Origin: Palsa-506 sp963709075
GTDB taxonomy: Bacteria; Actinomycetota; Actinomycetes; Streptosporangiales; Streptosporangiaceae
Direction: 5' to 3'
Assembly: GCA_963709075.1 (NCBI GenBank)
Contig: CAVPUY010000008.1
Coordinates: 186,001-250,000 of the forward strand
DNA length: 64,000 nt
The position numbers and the translations under genes were made by a program. Below, in pieces: positions 19,474 through 28,434 of the stretch. Numbering within the stretch: the stretch's first letter is position 1; every line of letters begins with the position of its first letter. A model generated the notes under the pieces. The model worked only from the letters and a program-made list of their open reading frames with translations. It searched no databases and had not been told where the DNA came from.

Positions 19474-19764
19474 ATGCGCCACTACGAGATGATGATCATC
19501 CTCGATCCCTCGCTTGAGGAGCGCACCGTCCAGCCGTCACTTGAGCAGTTCCTCAAGGTGATAACCACGGCAGGCGGCAACGTGGACAAAATCGACGTAT
19601 GGGGCCGCCGCCGGCTCGCCTACGAGATCGAGAAGAAGTCCGAGGGCATCTACACGGTCATCGACCTGACCGCTGAGCCCAACACCGTCAAGGAACTTGA
19701 CCGCCAGCTGAACCTGAACGAGGCGATCCTGCGGACCAAGATCCTTCGCCCCGAGATCCACTGA
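19474..19764 (+). CDS. rpsF: 30S ribosomal protein S6
   Basis: A 96-residue S6 with the typical opening MRHYEMMIILDP, the central GGNVDKIDVWGRRRLAYEI and the end ILRTKILRPE. The ATG at 19474 has GAGGAGG about 12 bases upstream; the longer open frame starting at 19339 is leader sequence. First gene of the rpsF-ssb-rpsR-rplI cluster. Confidence 0.98.
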   Translation: MRHYEMMIILDPSLEERTVQPSLEQFLKVITTAGGNVDKIDVWGRRRLAYEIEKKSEGIYTVIDLTAEPNTVKELDRQLNLNEAILRTKILRPEIH

Positions 19765-19838
19765 GCTGATCCGCCGGCCGCGGCGCTCGCCCGGCCGCCG
19801 GCCAGAACCCCTCCAACCTGAAGACCGGGAGCACCCCG

Positions 19839-20363
19839 ATGGCAGCAGGCGACACCGCGATCACCGTTGTCGGCAACCTCGTCGCCGACCCAGAGCTCCG
19901 CTACACCCCGACCGGCCAGGCCGTGGCCACGTTCCGGGTCGCATCGACCCCGCGGTTCATGGACCGGCAGACCAACGAGTGGAAGGACGGCGACTCGCTG
20001 TTCCTTTCCTGCAATGTCTGGCGGCAGGCCGCCGAGAACGTCGCGGAGAGCCTGCAGCGCGGCATGCGCGTCATCGTGCAGGGCCGCCTGCGGCAGCGTT
20101 CGTACGAGACCAAGGAAGGCGAGAAGCGCACCGTCTACGAGGTCGAGGTCGACGAGGTCGGCCCGTCGCTGCGCAACGCCTCAGCCAAGGTCACCAAGTC
20201 GCAGCGGTCGACCGGCGGCTTCGGCGGCGGAGGCCAGGGCAGCCCCGGTGGCCAGGGCGGGTATGGTGGGGGCGGCAGTCGCCCGGCCGACGACCCGTGG
20301 GCATCCGATGCCCGCGGCGGGTCAGCAGGCGACGGCGGGTTCACCGACGAGCCGCCGTTCTGA
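19839..20363 (+). CDS. ssb: Single-stranded DNA-binding protein
   Basis: A 174-residue SSB. The N-terminal OB fold has DTAITVVGNLVADPELRYTP and LSCNVWRQAAENVAESL, followed by a Gly-rich linker. The acidic tip ends DEPPF, the docking tail for replication and repair partners. It lies 74 bp after rpsF as in nearly all bacteria. The Gly/Gln-rich linker is short compared with some actinobacterial SSBs. Confidence 0.97.
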   Translation: MAAGDTAITVVGNLVADPELRYTPTGQAVATFRVASTPRFMDRQTNEWKDGDSLFLSCNVWRQAAENVAESLQRGMRVIVQGRLRQRSYETKEGEKRTVYEVEVDEVGPSLRNASAKVTKSQRSTGGFGGGGQGSPGGQGGYGGGGSRPADDPWASDARGGSAGDGGFTDEPPF

Positions 20364-20517
20364 GGTCACCACCCGCCGCCGACGGGCGGCCGGGCTAGCC
20401 CGGCTCCGACCGCCTGACCCGGCTCCGGTCCGCGGGCTGCCCGGCCCGCTGGCCAACCCCCGTTCGACCCGAGACGACCATCCCCGCCCAGGCGGGGCTC
20501 TGCTGAGGAGCACCACG

Positions 20518-20754
20518 ATGGCCAAGCCACCGATTCGCAAGCCGAAGAAGAAAGTCTGCCTGTTCTGCCAGGAGAAGATCACCCACGTGGACTACAAGGA
20601 CACGGGGCTGCTGCGTAAGTTCATCTCGGACCGCGGCAAGATCCGGGCACGACGGGTTTCCGGCAACTGCACGCAGCACCAGCGCGACGTCGCTACCGCG
20701 ATCAAGAACGCGCGCGAGATGGCGCTGCTGCCGTACACGAGCACGGCACGCTGA
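20518..20754 (+). CDS. rpsR: 30S ribosomal protein S18
   Basis: A 78-residue S18 beginning MAKPPIRKPKKKVCLFCQEK and containing DYKDTGLLRKFISDRGKI. The CLFC pair and a later Cys (GNCTQHQ) suggest the zinc-binding, C+ form of the protein. The ATG at 20518 has GAGGAG 8 bases upstream. It sits 154 bp after ssb and 22 bp before rplI. Confidence 0.97.
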   Translation: MAKPPIRKPKKKVCLFCQEKITHVDYKDTGLLRKFISDRGKIRARRVSGNCTQHQRDVATAIKNAREMALLPYTSTAR

Positions 20755-20776
20755 TGCCGAGGGAGGTCGCGGACCG

Positions 20777-21238
20777 ATGAGCGGTACGCCGATGAAGCTC
20801 ATCCTCACCCAGGAGGTCGAAGGCCTGGGTGCGCCCGGCGAAGTGGTGGAGGTCGCGGGCGGCTACGGCCGCAACTACCTCGTCCCGCGGGGGCTGGCGA
20901 TGCACTGGACGCGCGGCGCAGAGAAGCAGATCGACTCGATCAGCCGGGCCCGCTCGGTCCGCGAGATCCGTGGCCTTGACGATGCCAGGGACGCGGCGAA
21001 CACGCTCGGGTCGCTGGCCGTCCGGCTTGAGCGGCGGGCGGGCGGCGGCGGCAGGCTGTTCGGCTCGATCTCGCCGGCCGACATCGCCGCCGCTGTGCTG
21101 GCCGCAGGCGGGCCCGAGCTTGACAAGCGCCGGATCGAGATCAAGAACCCGATCAAGACCGTCGGCGCGCACCAGGTGGCGATCAGGCTGCACCCAGAGG
21201 TCAGGGCGACGCTCGACATCGAGGTCGCGGCAAGCTGA
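20777..21238 (+). CDS. rplI: 50S ribosomal protein L9
   Basis: A 153-residue L9. The N-terminal domain has MKLILTQEVEGLGAPGEVVEV and GYGRNYLVPRGLA, followed by the central helix and a C-terminal domain ending DIEVAAS. The ATG at 20777 has GGGAGG about 9 bases upstream; the next ATG (20792) gives the textbook start MKLIL and is also possible. Confidence 0.97.
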   Translation: MSGTPMKLILTQEVEGLGAPGEVVEVAGGYGRNYLVPRGLAMHWTRGAEKQIDSISRARSVREIRGLDDARDAANTLGSLAVRLERRAGGGGRLFGSISPADIAAAVLAAGGPELDKRRIEIKNPIKTVGAHQVAIRLHPEVRATLDIEVAAS

Positions 21239-21297
21239 GCCCGCCGCGGCCTGGACCCCGGACTGACCGGGCCGCGGCCCGGGCTGGCCCGGCCGGG

Positions 21298-21507
21298 CTA
21301 GTGCCGGGGGCCGCTGCCAGGGTCGTAATCGGGCACGCGCTTGGCCAGCTCGGGATCGAGTTCCGCCACCATGGCCCAGATCCTGGCCAGCCGAGCTTCC
21401 ATGCTTGCGCCCGACGACCTGGCGTTATGCGGTGCCAGGGAGTCGGCCGCCAGCTCGTCGATTGCCTCGCCGAGCCTGGCCAGCCGCTCGCTTGCAGTCG
21501 AACACAT
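21298..21507 (-). CDS. Small helical protein of unknown function
   Basis: A 69-residue predicted protein, mostly helical (SERLARLGEAIDELAADSL, MEARLARIWAMVAELDPELAKRVPDY). The composition and the LARIWAMVAELDPEL segment look like a genuine coding sequence rather than a shadow, and small relatives are widespread in actinobacteria, but I cannot name a function. It is convergent with rplI. Confidence 0.5.
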   Translation of the reverse strand: MCSTASERLARLGEAIDELAADSLAPHNARSSGASMEARLARIWAMVAELDPELAKRVPDYDPGSGPRH

Positions 21508-21672
21508 ACGCGAACAGTAGGCGGCCCTGACGCCCCGCGCCTGCCAATTTGCCGAACCGCGGAGCCCGGCTGCCGGGCCGGCGCCGCCGGACAGGCCGGC
21601 GTCGCCCGGCTACGGCACCGGGGCGCCAGGTGAGGCTGCCGGGACTCGGGTAGCCCCGGCTTGCATGTGACG

Positions 21673-21883
21673 TTTGACGTCAAATTCCCGCTGTGGACAA
21701 CTGTCGCCGGCTGTGGATTACCTGGCAGGTCGAGACTTTTTCTTGCACACAAGCGGTGGAAGGCGTAAGCGCAGGCGGAAGCCGCGTCCTGGCGCACCGG
21801 ATCGCCATTTCCACAGTCCTGTCCCCATGCTGCGCACAGTGGCGGCGGCGTGTCTGCACAGGCTGTCCACAACCATGTGCACA
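21673..21883. promoter_or_regulatory. DnaA-box-like cluster and palindrome upstream of dnaB
   Basis: Within 210 bases the actinobacterial DnaA box TTGTCCACA, or its complement, recurs: TGTGGACAA at 21692 (perfect), TGTGGATTA at 21712 (close to the TTATCCACA form), CTGTCCACA at 21863 (one mismatch), and weaker sites at 21743, 21807 and 21875. A perfect 12-base palindrome TTTGACGTCAAA lies at 21673-21684. The bases around are less GC-rich than the flanking genes. Position directly before dnaB suggests DnaA control of helicase expression or a DnaA-titration site. Confidence 0.6.
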
Positions 21884-22004
21884 GCGCGAGTAGACGCCGG
21901 AACCTGGTGCCGCGAGACTGTCGGAGCCGTCCGGTAGAACGGACGTGACCGCCCGCGCTGCCCGTTGCGGGCGGGCTCACCGGCGAGGGGGGAGGTGGCA
22001 TCTA

Positions 22005-24569
22005 GTGAGCGTCACAGAGATCGCACCACGGGACGGGGAATTCGAACGCACTCCGCCGCACGACATTGCCGCCGAGCAGTGCGTGCTCGGCGGGATGCTG
22101 CTGTCGAAGGACGCGATTTCCGACGTTCTCGAGGTGATCCGGCCACAAGATCACTACCGGCCCGCCCATCAGCTCGTGCACGAGGTGATACTCGACCTGT
22201 ACGGCCGCGGCGAGCCTGCCGACGCCGTCACCGTGGCCGCCGAGCTGACCAAGCGCGGGGACATCGGCCGGATGGGCGGTGCCCCTTACCTGCACACGCT
22301 GATCGCCTCGGTGCCGACCGCGGCGAACGCCGGCTACTACGCGAGGATCGTGCGGGAGCGGGCGATCCTGCGCCGCCTGGTGGAGGTGGGCACCAGGATC
22401 GTGCAGCTCGGCTACTCCGGCGACGGGGACGCGGACGAGCTGCTTGACCGCGCCGAGGCCGAGGTCTACGGCGTGGCCGACCGGCGGGTCAGCGAGGACT
22501 ACCTCGCCCTGTCCGAGATCATGCCGGGAGCGCTGGACGAGATCGAGGCGATCGGCAGCCGGGGCGGCGCGCTGACCGGCGTGCCGACCGGGTTCACCGA
22601 TCTGGATGCGCTCACCAACGGGCTGCACCCGGGCCAGATGGTAGTGATCGCAGCCAGGCCCGCCCTGGGCAAGGCCCTGGCGCTGGATACGCCGCTGCCG
22701 ACGCCAACCGGCTGGACGACGATGGGAGAAGTGCAGGTCGGCGACTATCTCATCGGAGCTGATGGCAAGCCAACCCGCGTGCTCGCTGCCACCGACGTGA
22801 TGCGCGGGCGGCCTTGTTACGAAGTCGAGTTCTCTACTGGCGAGGTCATCGTGGCCGATGCCCAGCATCAATGGCTTACCTGGGATCTCCGCACCCGAAA
22901 GGCGTATGACTGCCAGAGGCATCAAGACAGCCTTCCTTATCCTGACGACTGGCCGACCTGGGACTCGACACGTAGTTCCCAGCGCAGATATAGCTCTGAG
23001 AACCGGGAGGAAATGCGGGAGCTGCGCGGAGCAGGCCGGTCACTTGTTCAGGTAGCCGCACGAGCGGGCCACGCTCCCGGAGGTATTCAGCAGCAGTGGA
23101 ACCGCACGGATAGCACCAATGAGTGCGCCGTAAGGGCAATGTCGGTTACCACCGAGCAGATAGCCGCGACGCTGCGAGTGCGGGGAAGGCACAATCACGC
23201 CATCCCCGCTGCCAGGCCGCTCGTCCTGCCGGCCGCCGCCGTGCCCATCGAGCCATACGTCCTCGGCTGTCTTCTCGGCGGCGGCGACACCAGAGGAAGC
23301 GGCCGGGTTGCGTGCGATCCACGAGACCGGGCGTGGCTTACCGAGGAGTTTCTGGCCGCTGGCTACCAGGTCAAAGAATACGCCGACCAAGGGCATTTCG
23401 GCGTAACCGGCCTCAGCCAGAAATGGCGCTCGCTCGGCCTTGCTGCAGGCAAGCAGATCCCGGACATCTACCTACGAGCGTCCTTCGCCCAGCGTCTCGC
23501 GCTGGCGCAGGGCCTAGTCGACTCGGATGGATGCGTCGACGGCCACGGGGCTTACCGGTTCACTAACTCCAGCAAGCGGCTGGCCGAGGACTTCGCAGCG
23601 CTCGTAGCAAGCCTGGGCTGCACGGCTTCCGTGCACCACCGTGGCTGCCGCGTGCGGGCAGGGCGACTCCCCCGGGAGTCATGGGAGGTGATCGTGCCGG
23701 CTGAGCTGCCGCTGACCCGCCTTCCCCGCAAGGCACTCAGGGCACGCCGCAGGCGGAAGCGAGAGCAGGCCGGACGGTACATCGTTAACGTGCGCCGGGT
23801 GCAGACACGACCGGTTCGGTGCGTGCAGGTAGACAGCTCGGACCAGCTCTACCTAGCGGGTCGCGGCATGATCCCGACGCACAACTCGACCCTTGCGCTT
23901 GATCTTGCCCGGGCGGCGTCGGTGCGGCACGGGCTGGCGGCGGTGATCTTCAGCCTGGAGATGAGCAGGAACGAGATCACCATGCGGCTGCTGTCGGCCG
24001 AAGCGCGGGTACCGCTGCACTCGATGCGGACCGGCCAGATGGGCGACGAGGACTGGACCAGGCTGGCCAGGCGGATGAGCGAGGTCGTGGAGGCCCCGCT
24101 GTTCATCGACGACTCGCCGAACATGTCGATGATGGAGATCCGGGCCAAGTGCCGGCGGCTCAAGCAGCGGCACGACCTGCGCCTGGTGATCATCGATTAC
24201 CTGCAGCTGATGAGCTCGCCGAAAAGAGTAGAGAACCGGCAGCAGGAAGTGTCGGATATGTCCCGCTCGCTGAAGCTGCTCGCCAAGGAGCTCGATGTCC
24301 CCGTGGTGGCCGTCGCGCAGCTTAACCGCGGGCCCGAGCAGCGCACCGACAAGAAGCCGCTACTCGCTGACCTGCGTGAAAGCGGATCGATAGAGCAGGA
24401 CTCCGACATGGTGATCTTGCTGCACCGGGAGGATGCCTACGAGCGGGAGTCGCCGCGGGCGGGCGAGGCGGACTTCATCGTGGCCAAGCACCGCAACGGG
24501 CCGACCGCCACCGTGACCGTGGCATTCCAGGGTCATTTCAGCCGCTTCGTGGACATGGCGCCGGGCTGA
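22005..24569 (+). CDS. dnaB: Replicative DNA helicase DnaB precursor, intein-containing
   Basis: An 854-residue precursor. The exteins are a normal 450-residue DnaB: N-terminal domain (PPHDIAAEQCVLGGMLLSKDAI), linker, and RecA-like motor (GVPTGFTDLDALTNGLHPGQM, AARPALGK, then STLALDLARAA; Walker B LVIIDYLQLM; AQLNRGPEQR). An intein of 404 residues (precursor 224-627) separates Lys and Ser of the Walker A P-loop, so ATPase activity depends on splicing. The GTG at 22005 has GGGAGGTGG 8 bases upstream. It unwinds DNA ahead of the replisome. DnaA-box-like sites precede it. Confidence 0.96.
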   Translation: MSVTEIAPRDGEFERTPPHDIAAEQCVLGGMLLSKDAISDVLEVIRPQDHYRPAHQLVHEVILDLYGRGEPADAVTVAAELTKRGDIGRMGGAPYLHTLIASVPTAANAGYYARIVRERAILRRLVEVGTRIVQLGYSGDGDADELLDRAEAEVYGVADRRVSEDYLALSEIMPGALDEIEAIGSRGGALTGVPTGFTDLDALTNGLHPGQMVVIAARPALGKALALDTPLPTPTGWTTMGEVQVGDYLIGADGKPTRVLAATDVMRGRPCYEVEFSTGEVIVADAQHQWLTWDLRTRKAYDCQRHQDSLPYPDDWPTWDSTRSSQRRYSSENREEMRELRGAGRSLVQVAARAGHAPGGIQQQWNRTDSTNECAVRAMSVTTEQIAATLRVRGRHNHAIPAARPLVLPAAAVPIEPYVLGCLLGGGDTRGSGRVACDPRDRAWLTEEFLAAGYQVKEYADQGHFGVTGLSQKWRSLGLAAGKQIPDIYLRASFAQRLALAQGLVDSDGCVDGHGAYRFTNSSKRLAEDFAALVASLGCTASVHHRGCRVRAGRLPRESWEVIVPAELPLTRLPRKALRARRRRKREQAGRYIVNVRRVQTRPVRCVQVDSSDQLYLAGRGMIPTHNSTLALDLARAASVRHGLAAVIFSLEMSRNEITMRLLSAEARVPLHSMRTGQMGDEDWTRLARRMSEVVEAPLFIDDSPNMSMMEIRAKCRRLKQRHDLRLVIIDYLQLMSSPKRVENRQQEVSDMSRSLKLLAKELDVPVVAVAQLNRGPEQRTDKKPLLADLRESGSIEQDSDMVILLHREDAYERESPRAGEADFIVAKHRNGPTATVTVAFQGHFSRFVDMAPG
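22674..23885 (+). mobile_element. DnaB intein, class 3 signature, with LAGLIDADG endonuclease
   Basis: A 404-residue protein intron starting ALALDTPLP and ending MIPTHN, followed by Ser. The first residue is Ala, not Cys or Ser. Block B reads DAQHQW (His then Trp two later), block F has a Cys in VRCVQVD, and block G has Thr before HN. Together these are the Trp-Cys-Thr set that defines class 3 inteins, prototype the mycobacteriophage Bethlehem DnaB intein. The central homing-endonuclease region has two LAGLIDADG blocks: LGCLLGGGD, where Gly replaces the expected Asp, and GLVDSDG, intact. The endonuclease may be weakened. Confidence 0.9.
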
Positions 24570-24680
24570 GGCCAGCCGACCAAGTTGATGCCAGCTAGCT
24601 GCGGCGGACAGTGGATCGACCCGCTGGCCCAGCCAGCCGGGCAGGCTGGCTGAATCAAGCTCGTCTGCCGGGCCTGCCGG

Positions 24681-24953
24681 ATCGAGCCTGCCGCCGACTC
24701 GGATAGAGCGGTCAGGCCGGAACGGCATCGCGGTGGCGTACGGGGTCGTCACGTCGCCGGGCAGCAGGTTCGTGCTGCCGTCATAGGCAGTCCGGTAAGC
24801 CCGGCCGTCGAGGATGATCAGCTCGCCGTCGTTTCGTTCAAGGGCGCCGAGCCCGAACCCGCCGTGCGCGGTGACCTGATCGATCGTGGCGACGCCGTCG
24901 TAATGGCCGGCCACGTAGGCGGCCCGCACGTTGGCGTTGTACAGGGTGGTCAT
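24681..24953 (-). pseudogene. Alpha-acetolactate decarboxylase, N-terminal fragment
   Basis: From ATG 24953 the first 91 residues align with AlsD/BudA: LYNANVRAAYVAGHYDG, then HGGFGLGALERNDGELIILDGRAYR, then TTPYATAMPF. Enzymes of this family convert acetolactate to acetoin and are about 240-260 residues long. The C-terminal half with the metal-binding histidines is absent, and the frame runs on into sequence antisense to dnaB. The start codon overlaps the MFS stop (ATGA), so it was once an operon partner. I read it as a 3'-truncated remnant left at the junction with the dnaB region. Confidence 0.7.
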
Positions 24954-26375
24954 CGAGGATCTCCGTTCCGGCCGGCCGTGCCCGGCACCTTCGAGGCCAC
25001 TGAGTCCCTGAGGAGCAGCGCGGCGGCGATGCCGAGCGCGCACAGGACAGCGCAGACGCTGGCGGCGGTGTCCCAGCCGGCCACGAACTGCTGCGTTGAC
25101 GGCCGGGCCGACGTGGGCACGGCCAGGGCCACCACGATGGCGATCCCGGCAGCGCCGCCCAGGTACCTGGCCGTGTTGTTCGCCCCGCTGCCCAGGCCCG
25201 GCTGGCCGGCCGGCGCCGACGACACCGCCAGCTGCCCGAGTGCCGCATTGGTCAGCCCGGTGCCGACGCCGGTGACCATCATGCCGGGCAGCAGCTCGGC
25301 CCAGCCCGCCACCGGGGACAGCCGGGCCAGCCACAGCAGCCCGAGCATGCAGACGGTAAGCCCTACGATGAGCCGGTGGCGCGTGGCTACCCGTTGCGGC
25401 AGCCGGTGCGCGTGCCAGGCAACCACGGCGCTGGTGGCCGACCAGGTAGCCAGGAGCACAGAGCTGGCCAGCGCGGACCAGCCGAGCGCCCGCTCCAGGA
25501 AGCTCGGCGCGTAGCTCATCAGGGCGATCGTGGTCAGGCCGACCACCAGGGCGCCCATGACGGAGTTGAGGAAGGCCGGGCGGCGCAGCAGCCGGAGGTC
25601 GAACATCGGCTCGCGGTGCCGCGCCTCGACGACGGCGAATGCGAGCGATGCAGGCCAGCGCGGCCGCCAGCAGCGCTTCGGTCGGGGTCGCTGACCAGCT
25701 CTGCCGCCCGGTGATCAGCGCCGCGGTAAGGGCTGACATCCCGCCGACGAGCGCCGCCGCGCCGGCCAGGTCGGGACTGCGGCGCTGCGGCGAGCTCGAC
25801 TCGGCGAGCCGGCCGGCCCACGCTGCGACTGCCGCCTGCAGCGCGGCTTCGAGCCAGTAGGCCGCTCGCCAGTCCGCGGAGCGGGCCAGCAGGGACGACA
25901 GCAACGGCCCGGCCGCGATCCCGCCGCCGAGCGTCGCGCCCCAGATCCCGGTGGCCCTGACCCGTGCCCGGCCGGCCGGATGCGCATGCCCGATCATGGC
26001 CAGTGCCGCGGTCAGCACGGCCGCTCCGGCCACGCCCTGGGCGATGCGCGCAGCCACGAAGATCGCGATCGACGGCGCCGCCGCGGCGACCGCGGTGCTG
26101 GCCGCCAGGGCGGTCATCCCGGCCCGCAGCGTCCGCCGCCGCCCGAGCTGGTCGGCCAGCGCCCCGGCGGTCAGCAGCGCGGCCGCAAGACCGAGGCTCA
26201 TCGCGCTGAGGGCCCAGGTCCGCCAGACCACGGAGGCACCGAACGTCGCCGCCGTGTCCTGGATGGTCGGCACCACCGTCGTGAAGTCGACGAGAACCAG
26301 CAGGGTGGCCACGCCGGTGATAGCAAGCGTTCGCTGCGGGCTACGGGCTCGGGCTCGGGCCGCTGCCCTGACCAT
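24950..26375 (-). CDS. MFS efflux transporter, DHA2-like (one frameshift)
   Basis: About 470 residues with many hydrophobic helices. The N-terminal half contains DFTTVVPTIQDTAATFG and ADQLGRRRTLRAGM (the MFS motif A). One frame change near 25640 precedes the C-terminal half (SYAPSFLERALGWSALASSVLL, GVGTGLTNAALGQLA). Its drug/proton antiporter type and the divergent HxlR regulator suggest an inducible exporter. ATG 26375 opens the frame, but a better ribosome site (GGAGGT, 3 bases before ATG 26421) lies in another frame that stops near 26345, hinting at a second indel. The stop overlaps the decarboxylase remnant. Confidence 0.83.
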
Positions 26376-26430
26376 GGCCCGGCGGCGTTGCCGCCGGGCG
26401 GTTGCCTGTCATGGTGATCATGGCACCTCC

Positions 26431-26479
26431 AGTTCAATGACCGAACCGAGTGTAGCAACTATGGTTCAATCACTGAACT
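26431..26479. promoter_or_regulatory. Twin operator-like repeats in the MFS/HxlR divergent promoter
   Basis: AGTTCAATGACCGAACC at 26431-26447 and GGTTCAATCACTGAACT at 26463-26479 are inverted copies of each other (14 of 17 bases). Each is itself a TTCA-N5-(T/C)GAA dyad. The second covers the -35 region of a likely hxlR promoter whose -10 is TACACT at 26490-26495; the first is close to the MFS start. This is a good candidate for HxlR autoregulation and exporter repression. Confidence 0.65.
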
Positions 26480-26501
26480 GAATATCGGGTACACTGCGGC
26501 C

Positions 26502-27032
26502 ATGCTGGGCAACACATATGCGGGCCAGGACTGCACGATCGCGCGGGCGCTGGAAGTACTCGGGGAGCGCTGGACGCTGCTAGTGCTACGTGACGCGCTG
26601 TACGGCGTCCGGCGATTTTCCGACTTCGCCGATCACCTGGACATCCCGCGTGCTGTCCTGACGGACCGGCTGCGCAAGCTCGTGGCGAACGGCCTGCTCG
26701 TCCGGGGCACGGCCGGGAACGACGGCGGCGGCGTCAGCTACGAGCTGACCGAGGCGGGCAAGGCGACGTGGCCGGTCGTGCACTCGCTAGCGCAATGGGG
26801 CCTGGCCTGGGCACCGAAGGCAGCCAACGGCGGCGCCCCGCGGGTGTTCAGGCACGCCCGGTGCGGAACGCAGCTCGACTCGCTGGGCTTCTGCCCGGCC
26901 TGCGGGATCACCCCGGATGTCGCCGGCGTCATGACCACCAAGGAGTTGCTGCCGTCCGCGCCGCGCCGGACCGACCGGGTCAGCACGGTGCTGGCGCGGC
27001 CGGAGCCGCACCGCATGCTCGCGCCGATCTAA
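26502..27032 (+). CDS. HxlR-family transcriptional regulator with zinc-ribbon-like tail
   Basis: A 176-residue winged-helix regulator. Residues 10-100 show the HxlR signature DCTIARALEVLGERWTLLVL, RRFSDFADHLDIPRAVLTDRL and a wing with YELTEAG. The C-terminal 70 residues add three cysteines (RCGT...FCPACG) of a possible zinc ribbon, so it is longer than minimal HxlR proteins. TACACT ends 6 bases before the ATG and there is no ribosome site, so the mRNA is probably leaderless. Divergent from the MFS gene with twin operators between, it is a likely redox- or ligand-responsive repressor of the exporter. Confidence 0.88.
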   Translation: MLGNTYAGQDCTIARALEVLGERWTLLVLRDALYGVRRFSDFADHLDIPRAVLTDRLRKLVANGLLVRGTAGNDGGGVSYELTEAGKATWPVVHSLAQWGLAWAPKAANGGAPRVFRHARCGTQLDSLGFCPACGITPDVAGVMTTKELLPSAPRRTDRVSTVLARPEPHRMLAPI

Positions 27033-27115
27033 TCCCGGCCGCGCAACGCCGCCCGGCCAGCGCGGCTCAGCCCCGCCCGGGCCCACCGGCTGGCCGGGGC
27101 CAGCCTGGTCCTGGT

Positions 27116-28118
27116 TCAGCCAATTTCCGCGAACGCGGCGGCGATGGCATCGGTGCTCGCGCCCTGGGCGACCAGCAGGCGCAGCAGCACCCGGGCCTTG
27201 TACGGGTGGACGAAGCCGCCGTTGATCAGGCCGCGCTCGCCGAGGTCGCGCTCGGAACCTATGGCACCGTAAGTGGCGGCCAGAACGGGACCTGCGCCGG
27301 CCCGTGAGGTCAGCACGACCGGCATGACGGCGGCGAGCTCGCCGAGCGGCGGCGCGAGCGGGGCGGGGACGTGACCCACGCCGAAGCCGGCCACGACGAG
27401 CCCGTGATGGGTCCGCGCGACCTGATCGAGCAGCAGGCCATCGTCGTCCAGCGTCACGGTGTACAGCGCGATCCTGGTCGCGGCAAGCTGGTCTCGGGAG
27501 AATCCGGTGACCGGCCTGCGGCGGCGGACGTCCGCGAGGAATCGCGGAACCTGCTCGACGACCTGGCCGACCGGGCCCGCGTCCGGCGAGGCGAACGTTG
27601 CGGTGCTCGTGCTGTGCGTCTTGCGCACGAGCCTGGCGGCGTGAATCTCATCGCTGAACACCACGAGCGCGCCACGGCCGCGAGCCGCGCCGGACGCAGC
27701 GACCAGGACGGCTGCCGTCAGGTTCGCCGGGCCGTCTGCGCCGGGCAGGGTCGGATTGCGCATCGCCCCGGTGAGCACGAACGGGGCGTCGTGCGGCCAC
27801 ACTGAGTCGACGAGGAAGGCGGTCTCCTCCAGCGTGTCCGTGCCCTGCGACAGCACGACGCCGCGGGCGCCGGCCGCCACGGCGTCGCCTGCCGCGCTGA
27901 CGACATCCATGACGTGGTCAAACGACAGGTTGGCGCTCGGCACCGCCGGCCGCGTCCCTGACCTCGATCTCGATGCCGTCCAGCCCGCCGACGCTGCCCA
28001 CCAGGTCACGGCCGGTCAGCCGGGAGACAACGCCGCCGCCGTCGTGTCCGGCCATCGAGATCGTGCCGCCAAGCGCGAACAGCACGACAGGCGTCGGGTC
28101 AGCCCGGCCGGTGCTCAC
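27116..28118 (-). CDS. L-asparaginase, type I/II-like (one frameshift)
   Basis: Hydrolyses asparagine to aspartate and ammonia. Starting at GTG 28118, the first active-site threonine lies in FALGGTISMAGHD and the second in VLSQGTDTLEETAF; both motifs define the family. Other conserved stretches are FVLTGAMRNPTLPGADGPANL and VFSDEIHAARLVRKTHS. The frame changes once near 27950, between the DGIEIEVRDA and SANLSFDHVMDVV segments. About 330 residues when joined, a normal length. No signal peptide is visible, so it is probably cytoplasmic. Confidence 0.88.
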
Positions 28119-28157
28119 GATCCGGCCGCCACGGCACCAGCCGCCACGGCGCAGCGC

Positions 28158-28193
28158 GCCACGGCACGGCAGGCCGCCACGGCACGGCAGGCC
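28158..28193. repeat. Tandem 18-bp repeat
   Basis: Two exact, adjacent copies of GCCACGGCACGGCAGGCC, preceded by degenerate copies from about 28125. They lie between the asparaginase start and the tRNA-Arg gene, in a 316-base stretch with no gene apart from a likely tRNA promoter (TACACT at 28414-28419). Confidence 0.7.
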
Positions 28194-28434
28194 GCCAGCC
28201 GCGCACGGCCGCGGAGCCGGTCCGCGGCGACGGCCTGGGCCGGGCGCGGGCCCGCTCGGTGCAGCATGCCGATCATCCTGCCGAAGCCTTGCCGAACTGG
28301 CCAGCGCCCGCTGGCCGCGCCCGCGCTGAGAGCACCGGAGATGGCCCCAGTGATGGACGGCTACCCGGCGGCGGGCGGGACGGGTGCAGGGCATCATGCG
28401 CTGCCAGTTCGGCTACACTGGCGACGCACCAGCT

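Noticed and set aside
21673..21883. DnaA-box cluster as the chromosomal oriC
   Set aside because: Actinobacterial oriC lies between dnaA and dnaN; neither gene is here, and the box number is lower than in known origins. Kept as a secondary DnaA site.
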